A DNA stretch of 49,865 bases from Mesorhizobium metallidurans STM 2683 (GCF_000350085.1 NZ_CAUM01000008.1:1-49865); one strand, 5' to 3'. Shown: positions 18,250-26,257, counted from the stretch's first letter. A program made the numbers and translations. The notes: generated by a model from the letters alone, not told the origin.

Positions 18250-18390
18250 TGTCTGGAATCCTGTCTGTGGCGCGGGCTTCTAGCAGCGCTTTTCCGTCCT
18301 GTCGACGGTTTTGGCCGAACAGGCCTTGCCCGCACTTGAGATAGGCTCGCCGCAATGGCATCAGAAGACACGGTTCCGAAGAGGTCCAGC

Positions 18391-19464
18391 ATGAGCAAGC
18401 AAGTCATCGTCATCGGTGCCGGCATCGTTGGTGCCTCTATCGCGTGGCATCTGGCGAGGGCCGGAGCGCGAGTGACGGTCATTGCCGATAGCGCCGCCGG
18501 CGGTCTCGCCACGCGGAATTCCTTTGCCTGGATCAACGCCAGCTGGGGCAATCCCGAGGTCTATTTCCGGCTGCGTACCCGTTCCATGGCTGAATGGTCG
18601 CGGCTGGCGCAGGACGTGCCCGGCCTGCCGCTCGTCTGGTGCGGCGGCCTGTGCTGGGACCTGCCGGCGGACAGGCTCGAAGCCTACGCCACAGAGCATT
18701 TGTCCTGGGGCTATGGCATCGAACGTATCGGCCGCGAACAAGCGGCGCGCATCGAACCCAATCTGGCCGAACCTCCTGATTTCGCCCTTTATGTGCCTGG
18801 GGAAGGTGTTGCCGAACCTGTCGCCACCACGCGCGCACTGCTGGCTGATGTTGAACGGCGAGGTGCTCGCATCCTGACTGGAACGGTTGTGACCGCACTG
18901 ACGCAGACCAAAGACAGGGTTGTCGGGGTGGACACGCCCGCGGGGCTGATTGCCGCCGACGAGGTGGTGATCGCGGCCGGTGTCGGGTCGCCGGACATCG
19001 CAGCGACCGCGGGAGTAAAACTGCCGATCGAAACGCCGCCAGGCCTGATTGTCCATTCACGCCCCTATGAAAAATTGCTCAACGGCCTGGTTCTGGCCGA
19101 GCGGTTGCATATGCGCCAAACGGCGGAGGGCCGCATCATCGCCGGCTCCGATTTCGGCGGTGGCGATCCGGGCACGGATGCCGAGGCCACCGCGCGCGAC
19201 CTCTTCGCGGCAACGAAAGCCATGCTGCGCGGCGCCGACGGGCTGGAGTTGGATTTCCATACAATCGGCTACCGGCCAACGCCGATCGACGGCTTTCCGG
19301 TCATCGGCCGCGCCGAGGGCGCGCCCGGTCTATACGTCGCGGTCATGCATTCCGGCATCACGCTGGCGCCCGCAGTCGGCCTGTTCGCTGCTAGGGAGAT
19401 CGTCGACGGTGAACGCGACCCGCTGTTGGCGCGCTACGGGTTGTCACGCTTCACTAGCGCATGA
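18391..19464 (+). CDS. DAO-family FAD-dependent oxidoreductase
   Basis: 357 residues of the D-amino-acid-oxidase/glycine-oxidase fold. The FAD fingerprint VIVIGAGIVGASIAWHLARAG is at the N-terminus, and the C-terminal GYRPTPIDGFPVIG and GLYVAVMHSGITLAP are typical of the family. Unlike the flavoprotein at 4474 it has no GcvT domain. The ATG at 18391 (MSKQVIVIG) has AAGAGG upstream; a further 12 residues of open frame lack a signal. Its stop codon lies inside an inverted repeat. Substrate unknown, probably an amino acid or amine. Confidence 0.85.
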   Translation: MSKQVIVIGAGIVGASIAWHLARAGARVTVIADSAAGGLATRNSFAWINASWGNPEVYFRLRTRSMAEWSRLAQDVPGLPLVWCGGLCWDLPADRLEAYATEHLSWGYGIERIGREQAARIEPNLAEPPDFALYVPGEGVAEPVATTRALLADVERRGARILTGTVVTALTQTKDRVVGVDTPAGLIAADEVVIAAGVGSPDIAATAGVKLPIETPPGLIVHSRPYEKLLNGLVLAERLHMRQTAEGRIIAGSDFGGGDPGTDAEATARDLFAATKAMLRGADGLELDFHTIGYRPTPIDGFPVIGRAEGAPGLYVAVMHSGITLAPAVGLFAAREIVDGERDPLLARYGLSRFTSA

Positions 19465-19556
19465 CCCCGGAAGCCGGAATCGGTTTCCGGGGTCATGCGC
19501 CAACTCAAAGTGTTAGAGCGTCCTTTGCGCGTCCAGTTGGACGCGCGGCGCTCTAA
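19457..19556. repeat. Composite palindromic element carrying both flanking stop codons
   Basis: Two hairpins in tandem. The first has perfect 16-bp arms (19457-19472 and 19485-19500, gcgcatgaccccggaa / ttccggggtcatgcgc). The second has outer arms ttagagcg (19513-19520) and cgctctaa (19549-19556) and inner arms gcgcgtcca (19527-19535) and tggacgcgc (19538-19546). The TGA of the oxidoreductase (19462-19464) and the stop of the convergent amidase (19553-19555) both fall inside it. The sequence type (ggtttccggggtcatgc..., agtgttagagcgtcc) is widespread between rhizobial genes. Confidence 0.85.
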
Positions 19557-20926
19557 TAACCAGGTGGCCGGATAAAACCGCCGGTCAGCGGCGCCATCGC
19601 CTTGGAGATGCCGAGCAGCCGCGACTCCGACCAGCGCTGGCCGACGAGTTGCAGGCCAATCGGCAGGCCGTCGCTATCCTGCCCGCACGGCATAGCTAGC
19701 GCCGGGTGGCCGCTGTAGTTGAACACCGCGCCATAGGCCGGCAGCATCCAGTAGCTTTGCTCCTTGCCGTCGACCTCGATCGGCGTCCCCGGCGTGCAAT
19801 GCGGGAATGCCGTGGTCATGGCGACGGGACACAGCAAGGCATCGCAGCTTCCGAAGAACCGGTCCCAGGCAAGGATCGAGCGGTCGCGGCGGGCGAGTGC
19901 CGCGAACCAGCGCGTGACTGAGGTCGGATGCTCAGGCGGCTCCGGCTGCGCGGCCTCCAGCATCATGCCGATCAGCGTACCGCCCTCAGCCAGGTCGTCG
20001 TGCAGGTCGAGCTTTGGCAGTCTTGCTTCCTCGACGCTCGCGCCTGCCTGATGAAGCCGCCTTGCCAGATTTTCAACGGCGGCACTGATCTCGCCAGCCA
20101 CCGGAAGTCCGGGAAAGGAGGGGGCAAAGGCGATACGCGACGTCTTGAGGCCAAGCTTCGGCATGTCCTCGACCGGCACCGGCGCAAGGTCGGTGTCGTG
20201 GCCATCCGGCCCGGCGATAATTCCATAGATCAGCGCCAGATCCTCGGCGCTGCGCGCCAGCGGCCCTAGGCACGACATCAGCCGCACGCTGCGTGCCGCG
20301 CCGCCCGGATCGGGAAAGGCACCGGCGAGCGAGACGCGATGCTCGGTCGGCTTCAGGCCATAGACGCCGCAGAAGGCAGCCGGCAAACGGATCGAATCCT
20401 GCATGTCGGTGCCGACCTCGAACGCCGTCATACCGGCGCAGAGTGCTGCCGCGGCGCCGCCACTGGAGCCGCCCGCGGTGCGCGACAAATCCCACGGATT
20501 GCTGGTTCGGCCAAACAGCGGATTGTCCGACTGCCAGTCTCCCAGCATTGTCGCGACATTGGTCTTGCCGAGCAGAACGCCACCGGCCGCCCTCAGCCTG
20601 ACGACCACCGGGCTGTCCTGTCCGGCGACATAGCCGGCAAAGGGTGGAAAGCCGACCGTGGTCTTCATGCCCGCGGTCTCGTGCATGTCCTTCAGCGTAA
20701 ACGGTACGCCGTGCAAAGGTCCGAGAACGTCGCCGCGCGCCACTGCCGCGTCGGCCATTTTCGCCCGTTCGAGGGCCCCTTCCCGGTCGAGCGTGACGAC
20801 GGCGTTGACCGCCTCGTTGTGCCTGTCGATCTCGGCCAGGTGCGCATCCAGCGCTTCCACAGCGGAAATCTTGCGATCGCGGATTGCGGCGGCCAGTTCG
20901 ACGGTCGAAGAGAAGACGAGGTCCAT
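19553..20926 (-). CDS. Amidase-signature family protein with atypical nucleophile motif
   Basis: 457 residues of the amidase signature family (Ser-cisSer-Lys triad). Lys79 is in PFTLKDMHET, the Gly/Ser-rich cis-Ser loop is at 152-157 (AGGSSGG), and the nucleophile is Ser178. The usual motif around it, GGSIRxPA, reads MQDSIRLPA here, so the two glycines that help shape the oxyanion hole are Gln-Asp. The triad itself is intact, so activity is likely but perhaps with altered specificity. The ATG at 20926 has GGAG 8 nt upstream. The gene converges on the FAD oxidoreductase; an amide hydrolase followed by an amine oxidase would make a plausible short pathway, by inference only. Confidence 0.85.
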   Translation of the reverse strand: MDLVFSSTVELAAAIRDRKISAVEALDAHLAEIDRHNEAVNAVVTLDREGALERAKMADAAVARGDVLGPLHGVPFTLKDMHETAGMKTTVGFPPFAGYVAGQDSPVVVRLRAAGGVLLGKTNVATMLGDWQSDNPLFGRTSNPWDLSRTAGGSSGGAAAALCAGMTAFEVGTDMQDSIRLPAAFCGVYGLKPTEHRVSLAGAFPDPGGAARSVRLMSCLGPLARSAEDLALIYGIIAGPDGHDTDLAPVPVEDMPKLGLKTSRIAFAPSFPGLPVAGEISAAVENLARRLHQAGASVEEARLPKLDLHDDLAEGGTLIGMMLEAAQPEPPEHPTSVTRWFAALARRDRSILAWDRFFGSCDALLCPVAMTTAFPHCTPGTPIEVDGKEQSYWMLPAYGAVFNYSGHPALAMPCGQDSDGLPIGLQLVGQRWSESRLLGISKAMAPLTGGFIRPPGY

Positions 20927-21121
20927 GATCGATGCTCCGGCTTGCGCTCGCCTTGTCAAATGGCGGACGGCGGCGCGGCTTCAAGCCATGTTCAGCATTC
21001 GAGGACGGTTGGCGCTTGATCGGGATTGCGCTGCCGGAGTCTGTCGAGGTCGGATTGGATGTCGCGATGGCTTTCGCCAATCTCCAACGTTGAACGAGTG
21101 GCGCGGTCGGCGAAGCTGCCA

Positions 21122-21166
21122 ATCTCCCCTCTCGTGGGGGAGATGTCCGGCAGGACAGAGGCGCGC
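21122..21166. repeat. Palindrome plus 19-bp core repeat
   Basis: atctcccc (21122-21129) pairs with ggggagat (21137-21144). The 19-bp core gatgtccggcaggacagag follows at 21142-21160. The same core occurs twice, in opposite orientations, at 36231-36249 and 36353-36371. The 267-base gap between amidase and the amidotransferase remnant (20927-21193) holds this repeat and nothing else I can identify. Confidence 0.8.
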
Positions 21167-21193
21167 GCTGTCCCGCGGACTTGCCGCGAAGAA

Positions 21194-21504
21194 CTAAACG
21201 ACCAGGGCCAGCCTTGCCGGTGCCGGCGCGAACGGTCGGATCGTCATCCCGGTCTTGGTGATGGTGACGAAACTCGATGGCGGGATCGCCTGCCAGTCGC
21301 CGCCGTTGCCGTCGAAGGGTTCTGATACGATGCAGCGGCCAGCGCCTTTGCCAAAGGCGGAAGTGTAGAGCGTCGGCGCTCGCCATTGGTCGGCAACTTG
21401 GCTTCCTGGGCGTAGTGGCTCAGGGCGATCAGCGAGTGGCAGGGCGCCGCGATGATGTCCTCGAGGAAGACCGCTTCACCAAGACAGGCCGCCCACCGGC
21501 ACAT
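21194..21504 (-). pseudogene. Remnant of class II glutamine amidotransferase (internal deletion and frame change)
   Basis: The minus-strand frame from 21504 starts MCRWAACLGEAVF, the N-terminus of YafJ/EgtC-like class II amidotransferases with nucleophile Cys2, and runs to KLPTNG near 21385. The family would continue for roughly 200 residues. Instead a different frame takes up a C-terminal end immediately (LYTSAFGKGAGRCIVSEPF... to ARLALVV and a stop at 21194). The two ends therefore meet at about 21375-21390 with the middle lost and the frame broken. The Cys2 start is intact, but no catalytic domain remains. Confidence 0.78.
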
Positions 21505-21518
21505 CGCTTAATCTTCCC

Positions 21519-21773
21519 TCAGGCGCGATCCATGAGAGCCGCCGGCTCCTTGACCGCGTGTGTGCCTCTGTTGTTCGTGCGCTCGTAGAGTTCACGAACG
21601 ATGCGGCTGGCCGTAGTCTCAAACAGAAATGGCAAGAAAGCGTGAACGAAAGCGGCGCCCGCGGCCATGGACAGGCGCGAACAGAACCACGCGGCAAAGG
21701 CCATATGGCTGAAATAGGTCTCACCCACCTTGGCCGGGTGAGAGGTGAAGAGACTTGCAAGCCGTGTCGTCAT
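21519..21773 (-). CDS. DUF6356-like small membrane protein
   Basis: An 84-residue protein starting MTTRLASLFTSHPAKVGETYFSHM, with a hydrophobic central part (AAGAAFVHAFLPFLFETTAS) and a basic C-terminus. This matches my memory of the DUF6356 family of small alphaproteobacterial membrane proteins, of unknown function. The ribosome site AGGAGGG, 6 nt before the ATG at 21773, is the best in the area and decides the start against the longer open frame. It lies 14 bases before the amidotransferase remnant, so the two were probably one transcript. It diverges from the Lrp gene. Confidence 0.75.
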   Translation of the reverse strand: MTTRLASLFTSHPAKVGETYFSHMAFAAWFCSRLSMAAGAAFVHAFLPFLFETTASRIVRELYERTNNRGTHAVKEPAALMDRA

Positions 21774-21868
21774 GGTGATCCCTCCTGCCGGGATAAGCCC
21801 CGATGTCGAGTATCCTGGCACGGGCTCGCGGTTCATTGGTCTCAAATTGTCCTTGTTTCCGGTGCTGT

Positions 21869-21888
21869 TTTGGGACAAACATCCCAAA
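21869..21888. promoter_or_regulatory. Palindrome overlapping the Lrp start codon
   Basis: tttggga (21869-21875) and tcccaaa (21882-21888) are perfect 7-bp arms around 6 bases. The right arm includes the A of the ATG, where a ribosome site should be. This could be an autoregulatory operator, and the transcript may be leaderless or weakly translated. Confidence 0.5.
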
Positions 21889-22358
21889 TGGCGCCCGATA
21901 TCGATGAAATCGATCGAAGACTGCTGGCCGAACTACAGCGCGACGGCACGCTGTCGGTCGACCAATTGTCGGAACGGGTGGCTTTGTCGCGCAATGCCTG
22001 CTGGCGCCGCGTCAAGCGGCTGGAGGAAGACGGCGTAATCACCGGGCGGGTGGCGCTGGTCGACGCCGACAAGCTTGGGCTCGGCCTATCGGTGTTCATC
22101 CTGATCCGCACCTCCAACCACGATCCGGACTGGCTGCAGAAATTCCGCGCGGCGGTGACCGGGTTCCCCGAGATCACCGGGGTTTACCGGATGTCGGGCG
22201 ATCTCGACTATGTGCTCAGGGCCCGCGTCGCCGACATGAAGGCTTATGACCGGCTCTACCAGCGGCTGATCGCCAAGGTGGCGCTGTCGGATGTTTCGGC
22301 CTCCTTCGTCATGGAGGAGATCAAGGAGACGACGATCGTGCCGATGGAGGTGCGCTGA
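21888..22358 (+). CDS. Lrp/AsnC-family transcriptional regulator
   Basis: A 156-residue feast/famine regulator. The N-terminal helix-turn-helix is at residues about 3-60 (DEIDRRLLAELQRDG, then LSRNACWRRVKRLEEDGVI). The C-terminal RAM effector domain contains TGVYRMSGDLDYVLRARV. Such proteins sense amino acids. The ATG at 21888 fits the family start exactly (MAPDIDEIDRRLL), but no Shine-Dalgarno is present because a palindrome occupies that position. It diverges from the DUF6356-like gene across 114 bases, and amino acid pathway genes are nearby. Targets unknown. Confidence 0.9.
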   Translation: MAPDIDEIDRRLLAELQRDGTLSVDQLSERVALSRNACWRRVKRLEEDGVITGRVALVDADKLGLGLSVFILIRTSNHDPDWLQKFRAAVTGFPEITGVYRMSGDLDYVLRARVADMKAYDRLYQRLIAKVALSDVSASFVMEEIKETTIVPMEVR

Positions 22359-22442
22359 CAGGGAACCACGGCGAAAGAAAGCCGTTGATAGCATCGCGGC
22401 CGAGTTGACCTAATCGGCATTAGCGCCGATAGGATCGGTCTC

Positions 22443-22928
22443 ATGCGCGCAGCCTTTTATCCCACTCCCGTCATCGGCCCCTCCGTCGGTTTCGTCAGGC
22501 TGCCGCATGGCGAAGGCCTGCCGCTGCCGGCCTATGAAAGTGCAGGTGCGGCCGGCATGGATCTGCGCGCGGCGGTGCCGGACGATCGACCGATGCTGAT
22601 CCTGCCCGGGAAACGCGCGCTGGTGCCGACCGGGCTGATCCTGGAAATCCCGGAGGGCGTGGAAGGCCAGGTCCGGCCGCGCTCGGGCCTCGCCTTCAAG
22701 CACGGCCTCACCTGCCTCAACACGCCGGGCACCATCGACAGCGACTATCGCGGCGAGGTGAAGGTGTTGCTGATCAATCTCGGCGACGAGGATTTCGCGG
22801 TGACGCGCGGGATGCGGATCGCCCAGATCGTCTTTACATCGGTGATGCAGGCGACGGTCGAGGAGCGCACATTGGCCGGCGGCACGGCGCGGGGCTCGGG
22901 CGGGTTCGGATCGACCGGCACGGCGTAG
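22443..22928 (+). CDS. dut: Deoxyuridine 5'-triphosphate nucleotidohydrolase (dUTPase)
   Basis: Hydrolyses dUTP to dUMP and pyrophosphate, keeping uracil out of DNA and feeding dTMP synthesis; active as a trimer. 161 residues. All five family motifs are present: [42 protein letters not shown] and [10 protein letters not shown]. The N-terminus is slightly longer than the E. coli enzyme, as in other rhizobia. The next gene starts 4 bases after the stop, so the two are co-transcribed. Confidence 0.96.
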   Translation: MRAAFYPTPVIGPSVGFVRLPHGEGLPLPAYESAGAAGMDLRAAVPDDRPMLILPGKRALVPTGLILEIPEGVEGQVRPRSGLAFKHGLTCLNTPGTIDSDYRGEVKVLLINLGDEDFAVTRGMRIAQIVFTSVMQATVEERTLAGGTARGSGGFGSTGTA

Positions 22929-22932
22929 CGAA

Positions 22933-23589
22933 ATGAAAATACCCAAACTCGTCATCTTCGATTGCGACGGGGTTCTGGTCGACACCGAGAACCTGGCCAA
23001 TCGACGCCTCGCCGAGTGGCTGAGCGCCGCGGGTTTTCCCGCCAGCTTCGAATATTGCCGCAAGCATTTTTCCGGCCGCAGCATGGTTTCGGTGCAGAAG
23101 GAGGTCGAGGCGACCGGCGTCAGCCTCGGCGCCGATTTCGTCGAGCGCTGGAACGCCGGTCTGCCGGACCTGTTCGCGCATGGCGTCGAAGCGATCCCTT
23201 ACGTCCGGGACTTCATCGAGGCCGTGCGCGCGGCCGGCATTGCCACCTGCGTTGCCTCCTCGGCACGGGTATCGAAAATGCACATCACGCTCGGCCAGAC
23301 CGGGCTTTTGCCGCTGTTTGAACATGCGCTGTTCAGCTCGACCATGGTGTCGCGCGGCAAGCCGTTTCCCGACCTGTTCCTGCACGCCGCCAGCACGATG
23401 GGCTTCGCGCCCGCCGACTGCATCGTCATCGAGGACAGCGTCGCCGGAACGCAAGCCGGCATCGCCGCCGGCATGCGGGTGTTTTCCTATCACGGCGACC
23501 CCTATTCCGACCGCGACGGCCTTGCCGGAGCCGGCGGCATCCTGTTCGACGACATGCGCGAGTTGGCAGGATTGGTGCCGATCCACTGA
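22933..23589 (+). CDS. HAD-superfamily phosphatase/phosphoglucomutase-like hydrolase
   Basis: A 218-residue HAD hydrolase, subfamily IA. Motif I FDCDGVLVDTE has nucleophile Asp9 and acid Asp11. Motif II is CVASSAR, the motif III Lys is in RGKPFPDLF and motif IV is IVIEDSVAG. The helical cap lies between motifs I and II. Members hydrolyse small phosphates such as phosphoglycolate or sugar phosphates; the substrate is not evident. It sits 4 bases behind dut. Confidence 0.88.
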   Translation: MKIPKLVIFDCDGVLVDTENLANRRLAEWLSAAGFPASFEYCRKHFSGRSMVSVQKEVEATGVSLGADFVERWNAGLPDLFAHGVEAIPYVRDFIEAVRAAGIATCVASSARVSKMHITLGQTGLLPLFEHALFSSTMVSRGKPFPDLFLHAASTMGFAPADCIVIEDSVAGTQAGIAAGMRVFSYHGDPYSDRDGLAGAGGILFDDMRELAGLVPIH

Positions 23590-23676
23590 TCGGACTGCCA
23601 ACGCCTCATTGCACGACGGACACTGGACAAATTGTCAGCAGAAAACGCCAAACGCTTCTGCGCCAATCGCATTCGT

Positions 23677-23705
23677 TTGCCCGGCGCAAATCGGCACGCT
23701 AGAAT
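23677..23705 (+). promoter_or_regulatory. Sigma-70-type promoter
   Basis: TTGCCC (23677-23682) is followed after exactly 17 bases by TAGAAT (23700-23705). A GAGGAG ribosome site (23731-23736) precedes the ATG at 23742. It is well placed to drive the ICL/PEP-mutase-like gene and probably the dehydratase gene behind it. Confidence 0.55.
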
Positions 23706-23741
23706 CCCCCTTCACATCTTCGCATCTGAAGAGGAGCATTC

Positions 23742-24545
23742 ATGGACAAGGGCAAGATCTTTCGCGACCTGCATGCCTCGATCTTCGTCATGCCCAATCC
23801 CTGGGATGTCGGCACGACGAAGCTGCTCGCCTCCTTCGGCTTCCAGGCGCTGGCGACGACCAGCGCCGGCTTTGCCTTTTCGCGCGGCCTGCCCGACGGC
23901 GCGGTGACCTTCGACGCCATGATCCATCACTGCCGCGAGGTGACGGCGGCGACTACCCTGCCGGTCTCGGCCGACCTCGAAAAGGGCAAGGGCGACAGCG
24001 CCACAAGTGCCGCCGAGACCATCTTCGCGGCCGAAGCGGCGGGCCTCGCCGGCTGCTCGATCGAGGACCATACCGGCGAACCCGACAAGCCGATCTACGA
24101 TTTTTCGCATGCCGTCGAGCGCGTCGCGGCGGCGGCGGAGGCGGCACGGGCGCTGAAGGTTGATTTCGTCTTCACCGCGCGGGCCGAGAATTTCCTCTGG
24201 GGCAAGACCGACATCGACGACACGATCAAGCGGCTGCAGGCCTTCGAAAAGGCCGGCGCCGACGTGCTCTATGCGCCGGGCATCGGTGATATCGAGACGG
24301 TGCAGACCATCTGCTCGTCGGTGAGCAAGCCGGTCAACGTCATGGCGAGGCCCGGCTTCACCATTGCCGATCTCGCTTTGGCAGGCGTCAAGCGCATTTC
24401 CCTCGGGCCCTGGCTGACCAATTTCGCCTTCGGCATGCTGGAAACGGCGGCACGCGAGATCCAGCAGGACGGCACGTTCGGCTTCACCCGTGCCGCCATG
24501 CCGTTCAGCAAGCTGCAGGCGCTGTTTGCCAGAACTTCAGATTAG
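23742..24545 (+). CDS. Isocitrate lyase/PEP mutase-family enzyme
   Basis: A 267-residue TIM-barrel protein of the ICL/PEPM superfamily (2-methylisocitrate lyase, oxaloacetate hydrolase, carboxyphosphonoenolpyruvate mutase). Recognisable are MPNPWDVGTTKLL, the metal and loop region SADLEKGKGDS, CSIEDHTG and FTARAENFLWG. The Cys-containing KKCGH loop of true isocitrate lyase is absent, so the glyoxylate-shunt role is excluded. It is 12 bases before the hydroxyproline dehydratase-like gene on the same strand. Exact reaction unknown; C-C or P-C lyase chemistry on a small 2-oxo acid is expected. Confidence 0.88.
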   Translation: MDKGKIFRDLHASIFVMPNPWDVGTTKLLASFGFQALATTSAGFAFSRGLPDGAVTFDAMIHHCREVTAATTLPVSADLEKGKGDSATSAAETIFAAEAAGLAGCSIEDHTGEPDKPIYDFSHAVERVAAAAEAARALKVDFVFTARAENFLWGKTDIDDTIKRLQAFEKAGADVLYAPGIGDIETVQTICSSVSKPVNVMARPGFTIADLALAGVKRISLGPWLTNFAFGMLETAAREIQQDGTFGFTRAAMPFSKLQALFARTSD

Positions 24546-24557
24546 ACAGGCCGACAC

Positions 24558-25556
24558 ATGACGCTCACCGTCGTCGATATGCATACCGGCGGCGAGCCGC
24601 TCAGGATCGTCACCGGCGGCTATCCCGCGATACCCAAGGGCACAATCCTGGAAAAGCGCGCCCATGTGCGCGATCACCTCGATCATCTCAGGAAGATCCT
24701 GATGTTCGAGCCGCGCGGCCATTACGACATGTATGGTGCGCTGCTGGTCGAGCCCGACCTGCCCGGCGCCGATCTCGCGGTGCTGTTCATGCACAATGAG
24801 GGCTATTCGACCATGTGCGGCCACGCCATCGTCGCGCTCGGCCGCTATGCCGTCGACGAGGGGCTGGTGGCCCGGCAAGAGCCGGTAACGATGGTCAACA
24901 TCGAAGCGCCGTGCGGGCTGGTGGTGGCTTCCGTGGAGATCAGCGATGGCAGAGCGGGAGCGGTGTCGTTCGAAAGCGTGCCGGCCTTTCTCTTTGCCCG
25001 CGACCGGCAGATCGAGCTGCCGGGCTACGGCGCGATCGGCTTCGACATCGCCTATGGCGGCGCCTTCTACGCACTGGCCGATTGCCGCCAATTCGAGCTG
25101 GAATTCGGCAGGAGCCGCGTGCGCGATTTCGTCGATGCGGCAACAGTGCTGACGGAGACGCTGAAGACGGAATTCCCGCTGTCGCACCCCGACCATGCCG
25201 ATCTCGCCTTTCTCTATGGCAGCATCCTGACCGACGGCAAGGACGCGTTTTGCGGCGACGCGACAAAAAACATCTGCGTCTTCGCCGAGGCCCAGGTCGA
25301 CCGCTCGCCGACCGGCTCGGGCGTCACCGCGCGGCTGGCGGCCATGCATGCCAAGGGCGAGATCGCGATCGGCCAGGAACGGACCTTCGAGAGCATCGCC
25401 GGCTCGCGTTTTTCCGGGAGCGTGACACGGACCGCAAAAGCCGGACCGCATGACGCGATCATCGCCCGCGTCGGCGGCCGCGCCTATTACTCGGGCCGGG
25501 TCGAGTTCATCGTCGAGCCCGACGATGAGCTGGGACGCGGCTTTCTGCTGTTCTGA
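24558..25556 (+). CDS. trans-3-hydroxy-L-proline dehydratase-like (proline racemase family)
   Basis: 332 residues of the proline racemase fold. The first catalytic Cys is present (STMCGHA, Cys87), but the second is Thr252 in DRSPTGSG instead of DRSPCGTG. In this family Cys/Cys marks racemases and epimerases, while Cys/Thr marks trans-3-hydroxy-L-proline dehydratase, which makes delta-1-pyrroline-2-carboxylate. The assignment rests on this residue. It follows the ICL/PEPM gene by 12 bases. Its last 70 bases overlap the convergent EI24-like gene. No pyrroline-2-carboxylate reductase is nearby. Confidence 0.85.
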   Translation: MTLTVVDMHTGGEPLRIVTGGYPAIPKGTILEKRAHVRDHLDHLRKILMFEPRGHYDMYGALLVEPDLPGADLAVLFMHNEGYSTMCGHAIVALGRYAVDEGLVARQEPVTMVNIEAPCGLVVASVEISDGRAGAVSFESVPAFLFARDRQIELPGYGAIGFDIAYGGAFYALADCRQFELEFGRSRVRDFVDAATVLTETLKTEFPLSHPDHADLAFLYGSILTDGKDAFCGDATKNICVFAEAQVDRSPTGSGVTARLAAMHAKGEIAIGQERTFESIAGSRFSGSVTRTAKAGPHDAIIARVGGRAYYSGRVEFIVEPDDELGRGFLLF

Positions 25557-26257
25557 ATTGGCGCGTGGCTCTCGCGTGCCGAAATCGCCTTGTGCAGATG
25601 CACCATCATGGCGGCGGCGAAAAGCGGCGTCACAAGGTTGACTAACGGCACAGCGAGGAAGGCAGCGATGAGCAGGCCGGCCAGGAACACCGTGCCGGCA
25701 TATTTCTTGCGGAGCGCCCTCGCCTCGGTCTCCGGGCGAAAGCGCATGGCGGCGAATTCGAAGAACTCGCGCCCAAGCAGATAGCCGTTGACGATGAAGA
25801 AGGCAGCGATGTTGATGCCCGGCACCAGAAGCAACAGCAAGGCGACGATGTTGCCAAGGATGACGACGCCGAAGAATTTTATCGCCAGCGCCAGCGAGCG
25901 CAGCGCCGGCATGGCACGTCCGGGCGGATCGCCGGGATAGTCGGTGCGCTCGACCACTTCGGCGACATCGTCGAGGAACAGGCCGGCAATGATCGCCGTC
26001 ACCGGCGCGATGAGCAGCGCCATCCCGAAGGCAAGAGCGATGGCGGCGATGATGCCGCCCAGCCAGCCGGCCCAGGACGGCAGGCCAGGTATCAGTGTCT
26101 CAAGCCATGGCAGGGCCAGCCATTCCACCAGGCTGGTCAGCCCGAACCACAAGGCGACCAGCGCCAGCAAGGTGAGCCCCAGCGTCTTGATGAAAACCGA
26201 GCGGAATTCGGGCGAGAACAGCCGGCTCAAGGCGGCGCGGGCGGCGTCTGATATCAC
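25487..26257 (-). CDS. EI24/CysZ-like integral membrane protein
   Basis: 256 residues with four or more long hydrophobic segments (KTLGLTLLALVALWFGL, GIIAAIALAFGMALLIAPVTAI, FFGVVILGNIVALLLLLVPG, AFLAVPLVNLVTPLFAAAMM). The conserved GYLLGREFFEFAAMR is typical of EI24 (etoposide-induced 2.4)/CysZ proteins. The CysZ branch transports sulfate; the function of the rhizobial branch is not established. The GTG at 26257 is chosen because DAARAALSRLFSPEFRSVF is the usual N-terminus; the frame extends upstream to 26350. The C-terminal tail (about 23 residues, Ser/Arg-rich) is encoded opposite the end of the dehydratase gene. Confidence 0.82.
   Translation of the reverse strand: MISDAARAALSRLFSPEFRSVFIKTLGLTLLALVALWFGLTSLVEWLALPWLETLIPGLPSWAGWLGGIIAAIALAFGMALLIAPVTAIIAGLFLDDVAEVVERTDYPGDPPGRAMPALRSLALAIKFFGVVILGNIVALLLLLVPGINIAAFFIVNGYLLGREFFEFAAMRFRPETEARALRKKYAGTVFLAGLLIAAFLAVPLVNLVTPLFAAAMMVHLHKAISARESHAPIQNSRKPRPSSSSGSTMNSTRPE

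Noticed and set aside
23742..24545. Isocitrate lyase of the glyoxylate shunt
   Set aside because: Too short, and it lacks the KKCGH catalytic loop.
24558..25556. Proline racemase or 4-hydroxyproline epimerase
   Set aside because: The second catalytic Cys is replaced by Thr252, the mark of the dehydratase branch.
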